From contig JAEWQX010000199.1 in the NCBI GenBank assembly GCA_023399035.1, positions 1 to 45,896 on the forward strand: a DNA stretch of 45,896 nt. Reading direction: 5' to 3'. Under the pieces are notes generated by a model. That model did no database searches and had not been told where the DNA came from. It was given only the letters and a program-made list of their open reading frames with translations. A program made the position numbers and the translations under genes. This document shows, one piece after another, positions 8,392-17,241 of this stretch (positions are counted from its first letter, which is position 1; each line of letters starts with the position of its first letter). The stretch is from Bacillota bacterium. Lineage in GTDB: Bacteria > Bacillota > Clostridia > Clostridiales > Clostridiaceae.

Positions 8392-9450
8392 TTAATTTGA
8401 AGTTCCATCATCGCCTTCTTCACACTCATCAAATAATTCTATATGGCTTCCATTATATCTTGATGTATTTACTTTAAAACCATTAGTATCCTTCATTATG
8501 TTTCCCATATGTACTGACACATTATCACATGCATTTCCACCATTCATATTTGTTACAACAAGCTGATTGAATGGTATTTCAATTCCATTTGCATCAAATG
8601 CCATCTTAAATTCCCTGTTCATAAGACGTTTTGCCTGATAAAGACTTCCTTCATCAACATTTGCTGCAATCCTCAAGTCAACACTTGAGCTTCCAAGGTT
8701 CTGTACACCGAGATATACAGGTGCAGTACGGAATATGTCTGGATATTTTTTCATTATATAAGGAATTGTATTGCTTATTACATCCTCTGCTTCTTCAATC
8801 GACTGATTATAACTCATTCCAATATCACATACAGCAACACTCTGCTTTTGAGACAGGTTCTGTACATTATTGATATCACTATTATTTATTATTTGTATAT
8901 TTCCTCCTATATCAAGAAGCTGCGTTGTCCTTATTCCTATTTTAGCTACAGTTCCGCGGAAACCATTGATTGTAACAATATCTCCTACACTTAACTGGCC
9001 TTCGAATATTAAAAAGATACCTGCAATAATATCATAAATTATCTGTTGTGCACTAAATCCAACAATAAGACTAGCAATTCCCACACTTGCAAAAAGTGCA
9101 GCCATATTAACTCCAAGCAGGCTTAAGCTCACTATAACTCCAATTATGGCAGCTCCATAACTTATCAAACTTTCAAGCAGAACTTTAAGTGTTTCCTTTC
9201 GACGGTTTTCAAAATTAATCATGCTGAATATAAGTGCATTTATAGTACGTATTATATAAACAACTACAAATACAAGCGCCACTGCTATAATCCTATCTGC
9301 ACTCTCGAGCACCCTTGATATGATAGCTTGAAACTGCCCTCCATAATTATTTATTATCATCTGTAATTCTTCTTTTGTCTCGCTGCTCACTAAAGGTATC
9401 CATTTAGGATTCAGTACAAAAAAGAGAAGCATTACTCCTATTGCTGACAT
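8392..9450 (-). CDS. Small-conductance mechanosensitive channel, MscS family
   Basis: This inner-membrane channel opens under membrane tension to release solutes during osmotic downshift. Of 352 residues, the N-terminal half holds about four hydrophobic helices. The MscS signature is the pore helix and following loop LFASVGIASLIVGFSAQQIIYDIIAGIFLIFEG (about 127-160), then the beta domain GDIVTINGFRGTVAKIGIRTTQL and INNSDINNVQNLS. The alpha/beta C-terminal domain carries about 30 extra acidic/polar residues ending in EEGDDGTSN. The ATG at 9450 has AAGGA 5 bases upstream; no in-frame ATG, GTG or TTG lies between it and an upstream stop. It follows the anchored Ig-like protein gene by 61 bases in the same direction, so they may be cotranscribed. 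Confidence in the family is high; the gating stimulus is assumed from the family. Confidence 0.93.
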   Translation of the reverse strand: MSAIGVMLLFFVLNPKWIPLVSSETKEELQMIINNYGGQFQAIISRVLESADRIIAVALVFVVVYIIRTINALIFSMINFENRRKETLKVLLESLISYGAAIIGVIVSLSLLGVNMAALFASVGIASLIVGFSAQQIIYDIIAGIFLIFEGQLSVGDIVTINGFRGTVAKIGIRTTQLLDIGGNIQIINNSDINNVQNLSQKQSVAVCDIGMSYNQSIEEAEDVISNTIPYIMKKYPDIFRTAPVYLGVQNLGSSSVDLRIAANVDEGSLYQAKRLMNREFKMAFDANGIEIPFNQLVVTNMNGGNACDNVSVHMGNIMKDTNGFKVNTSRYNGSHIELFDECEEGDDGTSN

Positions 9451-9511
9451 AATGATCCTTTTTGTACTTATTTTTTTGAATTCTTCAGCATCTTATTTTT
9501 TCTCCTTTGTA

Positions 9512-10726
9512 TTATCCTGTTATGCTCCATCTGTAGCTTCTTTCTTTTGGAAGAATATAATTTTCCGAACCTCCAAATGATGTAACTTCTGCAGTATATG
9601 TTCCTGGTTTCTGCGCTCTGTTTCCTTTCACTGTAAAGTTAAGAAAATCTCCAGGAACAACATTACCAAGGGTAACATATATTGTATGCATCTGACCATC
9701 ATACATAAAATTATTCTGTTCCTGCCAGTCAATAGTAAGCTCCCTTGGCTTAATCACCCATGTGACTATTTTATCTTCACTATTGCCGTCAGCCCATTGA
9801 TAATTTCTTGTATCAGACAGATGCAGCCTTATTTTATATATTCCTGCATCTTTAGCAGATATTGTTCCTGAGTATGTATAATATTCACTTTTCTCAAGAT
9901 CTGCCCTCTGTTCTTCCCCGTTATAAATGCTTTCTTCTATTGCTGGAGATGGAACCTGTACAATTTTCTTATCAATTTTTATTGTAAAGCTTCCAATATA
10001 AGCTTCATATCCTTCTTTTTGAACCTTATAATAAACAGTATATATTCCTGCATCTGTATATTCAGGCATTTCGATCATATTACAGTCTTCCCTGCTCTCA
10101 CCATATGTAATAACTGCATCATTAGGCACATTTATTATTTTCCCCGAATGACTTTTTCCATCATATATGCCACTATAATCTTCTGCCCATACTTGTAACT
10201 GCTGATTATCATCATTTATTAAATCTTCATCATCATCTACAGCAGATTCAAGCTCATCCTCAATATCAGTTAAAATTGGCTCGTCCTGTTTCACTTCTGC
10301 CTCATGATCGACTATTTCTTCTAAAGCATCATGAGAGTGATAATTTTGTCCCTGTTCACTTTGAATGATGGTTTCCTGAGCATTCCTGTCAGCACCTCCA
10401 GCATACCCACCTACTCCTGCTGCAGCAACACACACAGCTATTGCCGAAACCGCTGTCCCCATTGCCGAAATTCCATGTAATGTAACACTGTTTGTTGATA
10501 CAGTTCCTCCTGATGATGAAGACAGGTTTGAAGGATTATGGGATAATTCTAAATTGTCATTTTTATCATTTAAATCATAATTGAACTGCATTTCATTATA
10601 AAATTCCTCTGGATTGTCCAACATTTCCTCTGCAAAGAAATACTCCTGTTTATTTAAATATTCTTTATGAATTTTATTAAATTCATTATTGATATTATTC
10701 CATTCTAAGTTATCAAACTCCGCCAT
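9512..10726 (-). CDS. Membrane-anchored protein with three Ig/MBG-like beta repeats (404 aa)
   Basis: The N-terminal 75 residues are polar and acidic, with no signal peptide. A single Ala/Gly/Val-rich membrane helix follows at about 87-110 (AMGTAVSAIAVCVAAAGVGG), then an acidic linker. Three successive units of roughly 75-80 residues complete the protein. Each starts with a YDGK/YNGEE/YDGQMH phrase and contains DAGIYTVYYKV, DAGIYKIRLHL or KPGTYTAEV, which is the pattern of MBG/YDG-type Ig-like repeats in Gram-positive surface proteins. The units are probably displayed outside the cell, with the acidic N-terminus in the cytoplasm. It has its own sigma-A-like promoter and lies 61 bases before the MscS gene. 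Binding partner is unknown; the repeat identification is by pattern only. Confidence 0.75.
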   Translation of the reverse strand: MAEFDNLEWNNINNEFNKIHKEYLNKQEYFFAEEMLDNPEEFYNEMQFNYDLNDKNDNLELSHNPSNLSSSSGGTVSTNSVTLHGISAMGTAVSAIAVCVAAAGVGGYAGGADRNAQETIIQSEQGQNYHSHDALEEIVDHEAEVKQDEPILTDIEDELESAVDDDEDLINDDNQQLQVWAEDYSGIYDGKSHSGKIINVPNDAVITYGESREDCNMIEMPEYTDAGIYTVYYKVQKEGYEAYIGSFTIKIDKKIVQVPSPAIEESIYNGEEQRADLEKSEYYTYSGTISAKDAGIYKIRLHLSDTRNYQWADGNSEDKIVTWVIKPRELTIDWQEQNNFMYDGQMHTIYVTLGNVVPGDFLNFTVKGNRAQKPGTYTAEVTSFGGSENYILPKERSYRWSITG

Positions 10727-10783
10727 ATAATTTCACCACAACATTCCTATATAATTTCCTTACCGACTTTTTCAGCGTTTTTC

Positions 10784-10813
10784 ATTATATCATGACATGT
10801 GCTAAAATGACAA
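10784..10813 (-). promoter_or_regulatory. Sigma-A-type promoter for the anchored Ig-like protein
   Basis: The minus strand reads TTGTCA, 18 bases, TATAAT. The -10 is at 10784-10789 and the -35 at 10808-10813, overlapping the end of the upstream lipoprotein gene. It sits about 58 bases before the start at 10726. Confidence 0.55.
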
Positions 10814-12847
10814 TTTTGCATATCTATTAATGATTTTATTACCAAAAGCATTTCCGCCTCTTCCTGAGCCCCCGCCCATTCCGCCTGTGCTTACACCTTC
10901 TTCATTTATGCTTGTAACTGAAGATTCAACTGTTCCCGAACCAATTTCTTTCCCGCTTTCATAAGTTCCATTTTCATAAACACCATCTTTGCTTTCACCA
11001 GTGCATGTTCCACCTGTATAGACTTTATACGTAGTTCCAGAACTGATTTCTGGAGAGCATACCACTAAGGAAGCAAATGTCTTTGCTGGTGCAAATGTCA
11101 ATATTTCATTTCCATCTTCACTTTCTATTCTAACTAAAGTTCTTGCTTCTAGTGAATTCATCACTATTTTAAGTGAATTCTGAGTTGAACTTTCACTTGG
11201 AGCCTGAAGCATTCCACTGCTTCCTGCTGATATCAATGTTCCACCAGTAACTTCAAAACTGCTGTCATAATCTAGTGCACCATTACCATTGTTTGTTGGT
11301 CCATTTACTATTACAAATCCATCTGTCATATAAATTGAACCATTTGCATCAAGACCGTCACCAGCTGCATCTACATATATATATCCTCCATTTATATTTA
11401 ATGAGCATGATGATGAAGTGTTGAATGTATTCTCACCAGGTCTTCCATCAACAGATGAACCATCGCTTCCGCCACCTGCATTTATCCCATCATCAGTTGA
11501 AGTTACATACATATTACCTCCATTAAGGTTTATCACCTGGCTTTCTATTCCCTCATATGATTTTTTAATATTTATATTACCATCATTTATATCTAGTGAT
11601 GTATCTGCATGTATTCCATCATCTCCTGATGTAGCTTCAATTGTACCTCCATTTATCACAACTGTATCATTAGCATGAATTGAGTCATCCCATGAATCTA
11701 TAACAATATTTCCTCCATTTATAGTTAAGTTTACATCACTCTTAATTCCTTTTGAGCTTACAGAATCGGTACTCTCACTTGCCGAATCTGCTGCAGCTGA
11801 ATTTTGTGCTGATGAACTTTCAGCATTGTTTTCAGTCATTGCACCTCCCGGCTCTCCTCCTTGAGGAATCTGCATATTTTCCATATGAGCTGGAGGCTGC
11901 ATATGCTCCATATTATTTATATCTGAAGATGACTGTTCTGCTCCTGAAGCATTTTGAGCATCTCCTGGATTTTGATGCATTCCCATCATTCTGCCTCCAC
12001 GTTCTTCAACTTTTGCAGCTGCATTTTCACTTCCTCCGCCAGTTACGATATTAATATATCCATCATTAATTTCTACATTATTAATTCCCTGTATACCATC
12101 CTGCACAGATACAATATTTATTGTTCCTCCATTTACAGTGATATTTCCTTTACCTTCATCAGTTTCATTTGAAGATTTCAATCCATCTTTTCCTGCATCT
12201 ATAGTTATATTACCGTCAGATACCAAAAGCGAATCCTTTCCTGTTATTCCATCATTAACAGAATTGACAGTTATGTTTCCACCTTCAATTACAACATCAT
12301 CCTTACCTTTTATCCCATCATTGTAGTTTCCATTTACAGTAAGAGAACCGCTGCTTCCCATAAATGTTATATCATCTTTACTGTATATTGCTGAATCTGG
12401 CTCATCTGTAGTTTCATCTTGATATACATAATTTTCACCATCGCTTAATATATTCTGTGAGTCATCTGCAAGAGCAATAACTGTCTTATCACATTCCTTA
12501 ACAAAAATAGGCGAACTGCTGCTACATGTAATGTCTACTCCATTCAATACAAGACTTACTTCACTGTCTTTTGCATCTACGACAATCTGTCCTTCACTTA
12601 ATGTTCCTGAAATGCAGTATGTCCCCCCTGTTTGTATTGTTATTACGTTATCATATATAGATACTCCTGTTGTAATCCCATTTAAATCAATGCTATCACC
12701 AAGTTCTATATATGTATCTATTTTATCTATCTTTTCTGTTCCGTTCCCATCTGCTGTAACCTTAACACCTGCTGTATCATCTGCACATCCTGCAAGGGGT
12801 ACTGCTAATACTAATAATGTTAATAGCTTAATAAGTTTCTTTTTCAT
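10802..12847 (-). CDS. Carbohydrate-binding beta-helix lipoprotein (Cthe_2159/DUF4353 family)
   Basis: This is an exported lipoprotein: MKKKLIKLLTLLVLAVPLAGC with the lipidated cysteine at residue 21. The body carries many short right-handed beta-helix turns with recurring DGI or DGL and INGG phrases (NDGIKGKDD, NDGITGKDS, KDGLKSSN, QDGIQGIN, DDGIHADT, DDGINAGG). This is typical of the Cthe_2159-like family, in which a cellulose- and acidic-sugar-binding protein has been described. An insert at about 285-365 rich in Met, Gln, Ser and Ala interrupts the helix, and the C-terminus is Gly/Ser-rich. Length is 681 residues. GGAGG precedes the ATG. The promoter is of the MerR-activated type (entry at 12985-13015). 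The ligand here is unproven; roles in surface polysaccharide binding or as a scaffold are inference. Confidence 0.85.
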   Translation of the reverse strand: MKKKLIKLLTLLVLAVPLAGCADDTAGVKVTADGNGTEKIDKIDTYIELGDSIDLNGITTGVSIYDNVITIQTGGTYCISGTLSEGQIVVDAKDSEVSLVLNGVDITCSSSSPIFVKECDKTVIALADDSQNILSDGENYVYQDETTDEPDSAIYSKDDITFMGSSGSLTVNGNYNDGIKGKDDVVIEGGNITVNSVNDGITGKDSLLVSDGNITIDAGKDGLKSSNETDEGKGNITVNGGTINIVSVQDGIQGINNVEINDGYINIVTGGGSENAAAKVEERGGRMMGMHQNPGDAQNASGAEQSSSDINNMEHMQPPAHMENMQIPQGGEPGGAMTENNAESSSAQNSAAADSASESTDSVSSKGIKSDVNLTINGGNIVIDSWDDSIHANDTVVINGGTIEATSGDDGIHADTSLDINDGNINIKKSYEGIESQVINLNGGNMYVTSTDDGINAGGGSDGSSVDGRPGENTFNTSSSCSLNINGGYIYVDAAGDGLDANGSIYMTDGFVIVNGPTNNGNGALDYDSSFEVTGGTLISAGSSGMLQAPSESSTQNSLKIVMNSLEARTLVRIESEDGNEILTFAPAKTFASLVVCSPEISSGTTYKVYTGGTCTGESKDGVYENGTYESGKEIGSGTVESSVTSINEEGVSTGGMGGGSGRGGNAFGNKIINRYAKLSF

Positions 12848-12984
12848 TTAAATCCTCCATAATTTTTCTATGCTTTTCTTTGGAATGATTTAATTTTAGC
12901 ATCTTAAGCTTAACACTACCTTAATGAATCAAATTATAATCTGGCATCTAAATTTAACATCTATTTTCTCACCTCACATGTCTT

Positions 12985-13015
12985 ATGATAGACTATCACG
13001 TTACGTAAGAGTCAA
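12985..13015 (-). promoter_or_regulatory. MerR-type promoter with 19-bp spacer
   Basis: On the minus strand the -35 TTGACT (13010-13015) and -10 TATCAT (12985-12990) are separated by exactly 19 bases. The spacer holds a dyad around TTACGTAA. Over-long spacers with a dyad are the hallmark of promoters twisted into register by MerR-family activators. The first 11 bases (TTGACTCTTAC) are identical to the two MerR-type promoters near 44 and 45.5 kb. It lies about 140 bases before the beta-helix lipoprotein start. Confidence 0.65.
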
Positions 13016-13058
13016 TACATTATATATAAATCTTTGATACAAGCAGTATTTATACATC

Positions 13059-14018
13059 CTATCTTTTAAACAAGCCTGCACCTTTAATTATTTCCTGCTC
13101 ATTAAAAATACGAGATACAGTTTCATTGTATTCATGAAGAGTTTTTGCTGTCCTTATTCCTTTAAGATATTCTCTTCCATTTGAAAATATGTAAATCATA
13201 TAAGACCATAACTCTTTCATCTTGAACAATGCTCCTATTTCATCAGGATATAAATCCACATATGAATTTAGGACTTCATCATGAAAATTCTTTATGGTTT
13301 CTTTGTCCATGGTTTTGCCTTCTTTTATTTCACTCATCAATCCTGGATTTGCAAGTATTCCTCTTCCAAGCATCACACATTTTATTTGTGGAAATTCTTT
13401 TTTAAGTTTAATATAGTCCTCTTCTGTAAAAATATCTCCATTGTAGCACAATGAATTTCTGCTTAAAGACATTGCATCTTTGAATACTTTCCAGTCAGGC
13501 TTGTTTCCATAAAAATCCTTCTGAGTTCTTGGATGTATAATAAGCTCTTCCAGTGGATATTTATTATATATATTTATAAGTTCATAGAATTCCTGCGGAG
13601 AGTCTTTTCCTATTCTTGTCTTTATTGATATTTTTATATTATTCTTTTCAAATATCTCGTATAAAAATCTGTCAAGTTCTTCTCTCCTGGCAAGAAAGCC
13701 CGCGCCTCTTCCTTTGTTCACTACAGTTCCTGACGGGCATCCTAAATTCAAATTGATTTCACTGTAACCAAGCTCCTGAAGCTTTAATGATGTTGTTATA
13801 AATCCTTGAGAATCATTAGTAAGAATCTGTGGAACTATGTTCATATCCTCATTGTTTTCTGGGAGGACATCTATAAGCTCTTTTGTGTTAAGCCTTCTGC
13901 TCTCATTAGGTATAATAAAAGGTGTAAAATATTTATCTATATTATGAAAGAACTTTTCATATGCTCTTCGATATACGTGTCCTGTTATTCCTTCCATTGG
14001 TGCAAAATAATATTTCAT
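13059..14018 (-). CDS. tRNA-dihydrouridine synthase family protein
   Basis: This is an FMN-dependent TIM-barrel enzyme that would reduce specific uridines in tRNA to dihydrouridine with NAD(P)H. Hallmarks are YYFAPMEGITGHVYRRAY at the start, the catalytic-cysteine block INLGCPSGTVVNKGRGAGFL (about 91-110), KTRIG near 140, LIIHPRTQ near 160, and the phosphate-binding NGDIF and MLGRGILANPGL near 194-225. Its 319 residues are normal for the family. GGAGT lies before the ATG. It follows the hemerythrin gene in the same direction, but a hairpin at 14055-14088 separates them. The sequence resembles the short clostridial Dus proteins more than DusB proper, so I give no symbol. Confidence 0.9.
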   Translation of the reverse strand: MKYYFAPMEGITGHVYRRAYEKFFHNIDKYFTPFIIPNESRRLNTKELIDVLPENNEDMNIVPQILTNDSQGFITTSLKLQELGYSEINLNLGCPSGTVVNKGRGAGFLARREELDRFLYEIFEKNNIKISIKTRIGKDSPQEFYELINIYNKYPLEELIIHPRTQKDFYGNKPDWKVFKDAMSLSRNSLCYNGDIFTEEDYIKLKKEFPQIKCVMLGRGILANPGLMSEIKEGKTMDKETIKNFHDEVLNSYVDLYPDEIGALFKMKELWSYMIYIFSNGREYLKGIRTAKTLHEYNETVSRIFNEQEIIKGAGLFKR

Positions 14019-14054
14019 CTTATTAACTCCTTTTAAAAGTTTTTTAGTTAATAC

Positions 14055-14088
14055 AAATACACTGTAGCTTTAATACTACAGTGTATTT
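14055..14088 (-). terminator. Hairpin between hemerythrin and dus genes
   Basis: Perfect 13-bp arms AAATACACTGTAG (14055-14067) and CTACAGTGTATTT (14076-14088) enclose an 8-nt loop. It lies about 80 bases after the hemerythrin stop and 37 bases before the dus start. The tail on the minus strand is TTTGTATT, so it is probably a terminator. Confidence 0.6.
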
Positions 14089-14168
14089 AAATTTCTAAGA
14101 AATATTATAACAGCCTTGTTTATCCTTATCCATACTCACCTTAATGTTTAATTGCTTTCATTTTATCT

Positions 14169-14720
14169 TCAGTCAATATATTTGCCTTCAAGTTTTTCCA
14201 ACAGCTCTATATTTTCATCCTTTACTTTTGAATTTTCGTTTTCATAAGATGTACACTGTAAATCAACCTCAGACATTATTCCTTCATTGAGTTCTCTCTG
14301 TGCAAATGTATAGACTACTCTGTCTTCCTTATCTATATGTCTTGTTAATAAATCTGCATATGAAATAGTATTTGCAATTAAGTCTAATTTTGCTTCTTCA
14401 TCACCATCTTTAACTTTCTTTAATGCTTCTTCTAAATTTTTTACATATAGTCTTCCAAAGTCATGTTCAACAAGCATTCCATGTTTGACTAATTTTTCTC
14501 CTAAAAGCCCTAAATTATCAACCATCTTATTGAAGAGGAATATTTCTTCCTTATTATGATGATGACCATCTGCATATTCCTTTATGAACTTGATTATACT
14601 ATCAAAATCACTATAATCGTCCATTTCACCTTTTAATACTTTAAAACATGCTGATCTTGCAACTTTAAGCATACGTTCTATATATCTATGTTCATTCATC
14701 ATTATTTCTATAGCATTCAT
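14169..14720 (-). CDS. Hemerythrin domain-containing protein
   Basis: This is a di-iron four-helix-bundle protein of the HHE/hemerythrin type, with likely roles in oxygen, iron or nitric oxide sensing or scavenging. Candidate ligands are visible in order: H in MNEHRYIERM, the cluster GHHHNKEEIFLF, HGMLVEHDFGR, and HIDKEDRVVY. From the chosen ATG the protein is 183 residues. The longer ORF starting at 14789 adds 23 residues without a ribosome site, whereas AAATGGAGGTATTATT lies right before 14720. It is downstream of the U32 pair on the same strand, with a 127-base gap. An oxygen-protection role in an anaerobe is the usual suggestion, not shown here. Confidence 0.88.
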   Translation of the reverse strand: MNAIEIMMNEHRYIERMLKVARSACFKVLKGEMDDYSDFDSIIKFIKEYADGHHHNKEEIFLFNKMVDNLGLLGEKLVKHGMLVEHDFGRLYVKNLEEALKKVKDGDEEAKLDLIANTISYADLLTRHIDKEDRVVYTFAQRELNEGIMSEVDLQCTSYENENSKVKDENIELLEKLEGKYID

Positions 14721-14847
14721 AATAATACCTCCATTTATTATTCCGAGTAATATTGTTGGATTTATTTTGTAATTGGAGTATACTATCATATGATTTAAAA
14801 ATACGTAACATATGTTACAAAAAAAATAAAATAATAAGCTTTAAACA

Positions 14848-15888
14848 TTAATAGTAACACTCTCCACTACATTTTCCATTGAGAAGATTATCCTTTACTT
14901 TTTTCAAATAGCTGCTTTCATCATAGGCATCAAGCATATTTATTGCCTTTTTAAGATTTTTCACATCTCTTTCCATATAATCAATATAATTTCCTCTACC
15001 AACTACCTTAAGATGTGTAACACCTGCGTTCTTTAATTTCTTCAGAGCGCATATTCCACAGCCTGTACTTCCAAGGCTATATGTATCTTCTTCATATTCA
15101 TCATTAGATTTATCTTCATTATTACTATTTTCCAAGTTCTGAACATTATATTCATCCAATTCATATTCATCAATAAAATGTGACTCATCATAGTAATCTC
15201 TAAACTTATCATCAACAACTCTGAAATATGATGATCCTCCATTTATTTTTGCCATATGATATGGAATCTTACATAAATGAGACATTTCATCACAATGAAG
15301 AGAACTGCAGAAAGCTCCTGTGTAATGGCATCTTTCGTTTAATATAAATGCCTCGTACTGCATGTTTCTTTTTTCATTGTATTCAATACATGATTTCATA
15401 TCTTCAATTGAATTTTTTCTATGGAAAATATATCTTGATATATTTTTGAATCTATTAAAAAAATCTATTGAAAACCTGTTTATTTCTGCACATTCTCCAC
15501 TGAGATGTATTGAGCAGTCTATTCCTTTTTCTTGTAGATAAAGGATAAGTGCAGGATCTCCTATTATGAATTCATCAAATCCTATTTCCATAAGATCTTT
15601 CATTATCTTTTCTATAAATTCCAGCTGTTCTTCAAGATAATATAAATAGTTCAAGGTTATTGTCACAGGAACCTTATATACATCAACCATTTTCTTAAGT
15701 ATCTTCATATCCTCTAAAGTTCCAATCTGAACATTATAATACAGGACTTCTCTTCTATTTAAAGGAAATAAATTCCCATATTTCTTGTTCCATTCATAAG
15801 GAACGTAACCGCAGAACACCTCATCTGCACCTGCTTTCGCCAGTCTAATATAATCGTCTATACAACCTAATCCAGCTACAATCTTCAT
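14848..15888 (-). CDS. Peptidase U32 family protein (UbiU/RlhA-like)
   Basis: This is a U32-family TIM-barrel protein. Most characterised members are RNA or quinone hydroxylation proteins with an iron-sulfur cluster rather than proteases. The N-terminus KIVAGLGCIDDYIRLAKAGADEVFCG matches the family start, and IGFDEFIIGDPALI and IHLSGECAEINRFSIDFF mark later strands. A cysteine set typical of cluster ligands is visible: CHYTGAFCSSLHCDEMSHLC near residues 188-207, plus CGIC near 281 and a Cys-rich end GKCSGEC. An acidic insert lies near 240-265. The ATG has GAGGA upstream. It follows the 445-aa gene by only 15 bases, so the two are cotranscribed and probably act as a pair, as UbiU-UbiV do. Substrate is unknown. 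Confidence 0.82.
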   Translation of the reverse strand: MKIVAGLGCIDDYIRLAKAGADEVFCGYVPYEWNKKYGNLFPLNRREVLYYNVQIGTLEDMKILKKMVDVYKVPVTITLNYLYYLEEQLEFIEKIMKDLMEIGFDEFIIGDPALILYLQEKGIDCSIHLSGECAEINRFSIDFFNRFKNISRYIFHRKNSIEDMKSCIEYNEKRNMQYEAFILNERCHYTGAFCSSLHCDEMSHLCKIPYHMAKINGGSSYFRVVDDKFRDYYDESHFIDEYELDEYNVQNLENSNNEDKSNDEYEEDTYSLGSTGCGICALKKLKNAGVTHLKVVGRGNYIDYMERDVKNLKKAINMLDAYDESSYLKKVKDNLLNGKCSGECYY

Positions 15889-15903
15889 TAAAAAAATCCT
15901 CTT

Positions 15904-17241
15904 TTATATAAAATTTAAAACAATTCTGTCTATGCCGCTTTTTAAATAATACTCTAGCAACTGAAAATCCTTCATTAAAGTATCATCAAAAGCAAACAAT
16001 GAATTATACTTTCCAACCATTTTCAAATGCTTTGGATATGCAAAAACATATTCTCTGCAGTATTTAGGACATGACTTCACAAGTTTCTGCTTTCCTCTGT
16101 CCAGATTTGTACACATTGCATAAAGGGTACAGTATTGAGATGTATTAGTCACATAAAATGGCATATGCAGACTATGCTTTCCTTCAGCAATGGATACTCT
16201 GTATCCACAGTTTTCATATTCATAACGCTGTATTCCATTTTCTTTTAAGAACCTTCTAAACAGCTCAATATTCAAATTATTTTGAGACATCATCTCCTTA
16301 TTTTCAACATACCCTTTCTTATACATATATCTTGGATCCTTTTTTCTCTTATTCAATAAAACACCCAGTGATAATGTAAATACATCTTTCTTATCCTTCA
16401 ATAATTTTAACATTCCCCAGTCATTTATGATTATTTCTATTTTCTTATTATTTCTTATGCACCACTCATGAACTTCATCTATAATCTGTTCAGTTTTTTC
16501 TATATAGCAGTCTCTCATATATGTAAAACATAAAGTAACTTCAAGATTTTCGGCTTCAGCCTTATCTAGAATATTTATGAGAATATTAAGTTCTGGAAAT
16601 AAATTATGGCAGAATTCATTTCCTATATATATCCTTGAAACATCCTTTTTGAACAGTTCATTATTTTCTGCATGATTTTCCTTAAGATAATACTCCTTGA
16701 AATTCCTAATGTCCTCTGCTAAGTATTTTTCCCACAAAGTGTCATTATCAATTTTAAGTGCCAATTCAACGTATTCCATAAGGCTGCTGTCACCCTTATA
16801 CTCTAATTCAGACATCCATTCTTTTTTCTGATGAGAGTAGTAATCAAAAAAATCATAATCCTTGTCTGCTGGATAGCCCACCATTTCATGTGAAAATTCA
16901 TTTTCATCACCATAGCTTTTAAGCATTATGTATCTTGAATAATTTCTGAATACTTTTCTTACATTTTCTGAATACTCTTTATCATCAATAGAAAATACAT
17001 ATTTGAAACAAAACCTTTCTTCTATTATCTGATCAATATTGAAATTCATAATTCCTATTTCTTCATATCTGTATTCATCAAAAATATAAAATGCTAATTT
17101 TATATCCTTAATATCTTCATTCCTGCTGCTGAACCTTACAGCAAGTTTTTCTGGAGATATTTTTAATATACGCACTTCCCTGCCATTAATAATGCAGCTT
17201 ACAAGACCTGATGGCAATAATTCAATTTCTTTTTTTCCCAA
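15904..17241 (-). CDS. Hypothetical protein, possible diverged U32-like partner (445 aa)
   Basis: I do not recognise this family with certainty. The N-terminal about 130 residues look like a small beta-rich domain (LVSCIINGREVRILKISPEKLAVRFSSR), compatible with a PilZ-like barrel but lacking a clear RxxxR motif. The rest (about 190-445) reads like half of a TIM barrel: VTLCFTYMRDCYI, KIEIIINDWGMLKLL, TLSLGVLLNKRKKDPRYM, and LLEYYLKSGIDRIVLNF. Such phrases occur in U32 proteins. Cysteines ENCGY, QYCTLYAMC and SCPKYC could form an iron-sulfur site. Translation starts at TTG with GGAGG 7 bases upstream. It is the first gene of a two-gene unit with the U32 gene. The partner role is inference from context and cysteine pattern. 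Confidence 0.7.
   Translation of the reverse strand: MGKKEIELLPSGLVSCIINGREVRILKISPEKLAVRFSSRNEDIKDIKLAFYIFDEYRYEEIGIMNFNIDQIIEERFCFKYVFSIDDKEYSENVRKVFRNYSRYIMLKSYGDENEFSHEMVGYPADKDYDFFDYYSHQKKEWMSELEYKGDSSLMEYVELALKIDNDTLWEKYLAEDIRNFKEYYLKENHAENNELFKKDVSRIYIGNEFCHNLFPELNILINILDKAEAENLEVTLCFTYMRDCYIEKTEQIIDEVHEWCIRNNKKIEIIINDWGMLKLLKDKKDVFTLSLGVLLNKRKKDPRYMYKKGYVENKEMMSQNNLNIELFRRFLKENGIQRYEYENCGYRVSIAEGKHSLHMPFYVTNTSQYCTLYAMCTNLDRGKQKLVKSCPKYCREYVFAYPKHLKMVGKYNSLFAFDDTLMKDFQLLEYYLKSGIDRIVLNFI

Noticed and set aside
9450..9495. Upstream extension of the MscS start
   Set aside because: The upstream ATG near 9491 is out of frame; the in-frame sequence has no start before a stop codon.
11418..12851. 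Long plus-strand ORFs opposite the beta-helix lipoprotein
   Set aside because: They are antisense shadows of a repetitive coding sequence, with low-complexity products and no ribosome sites.
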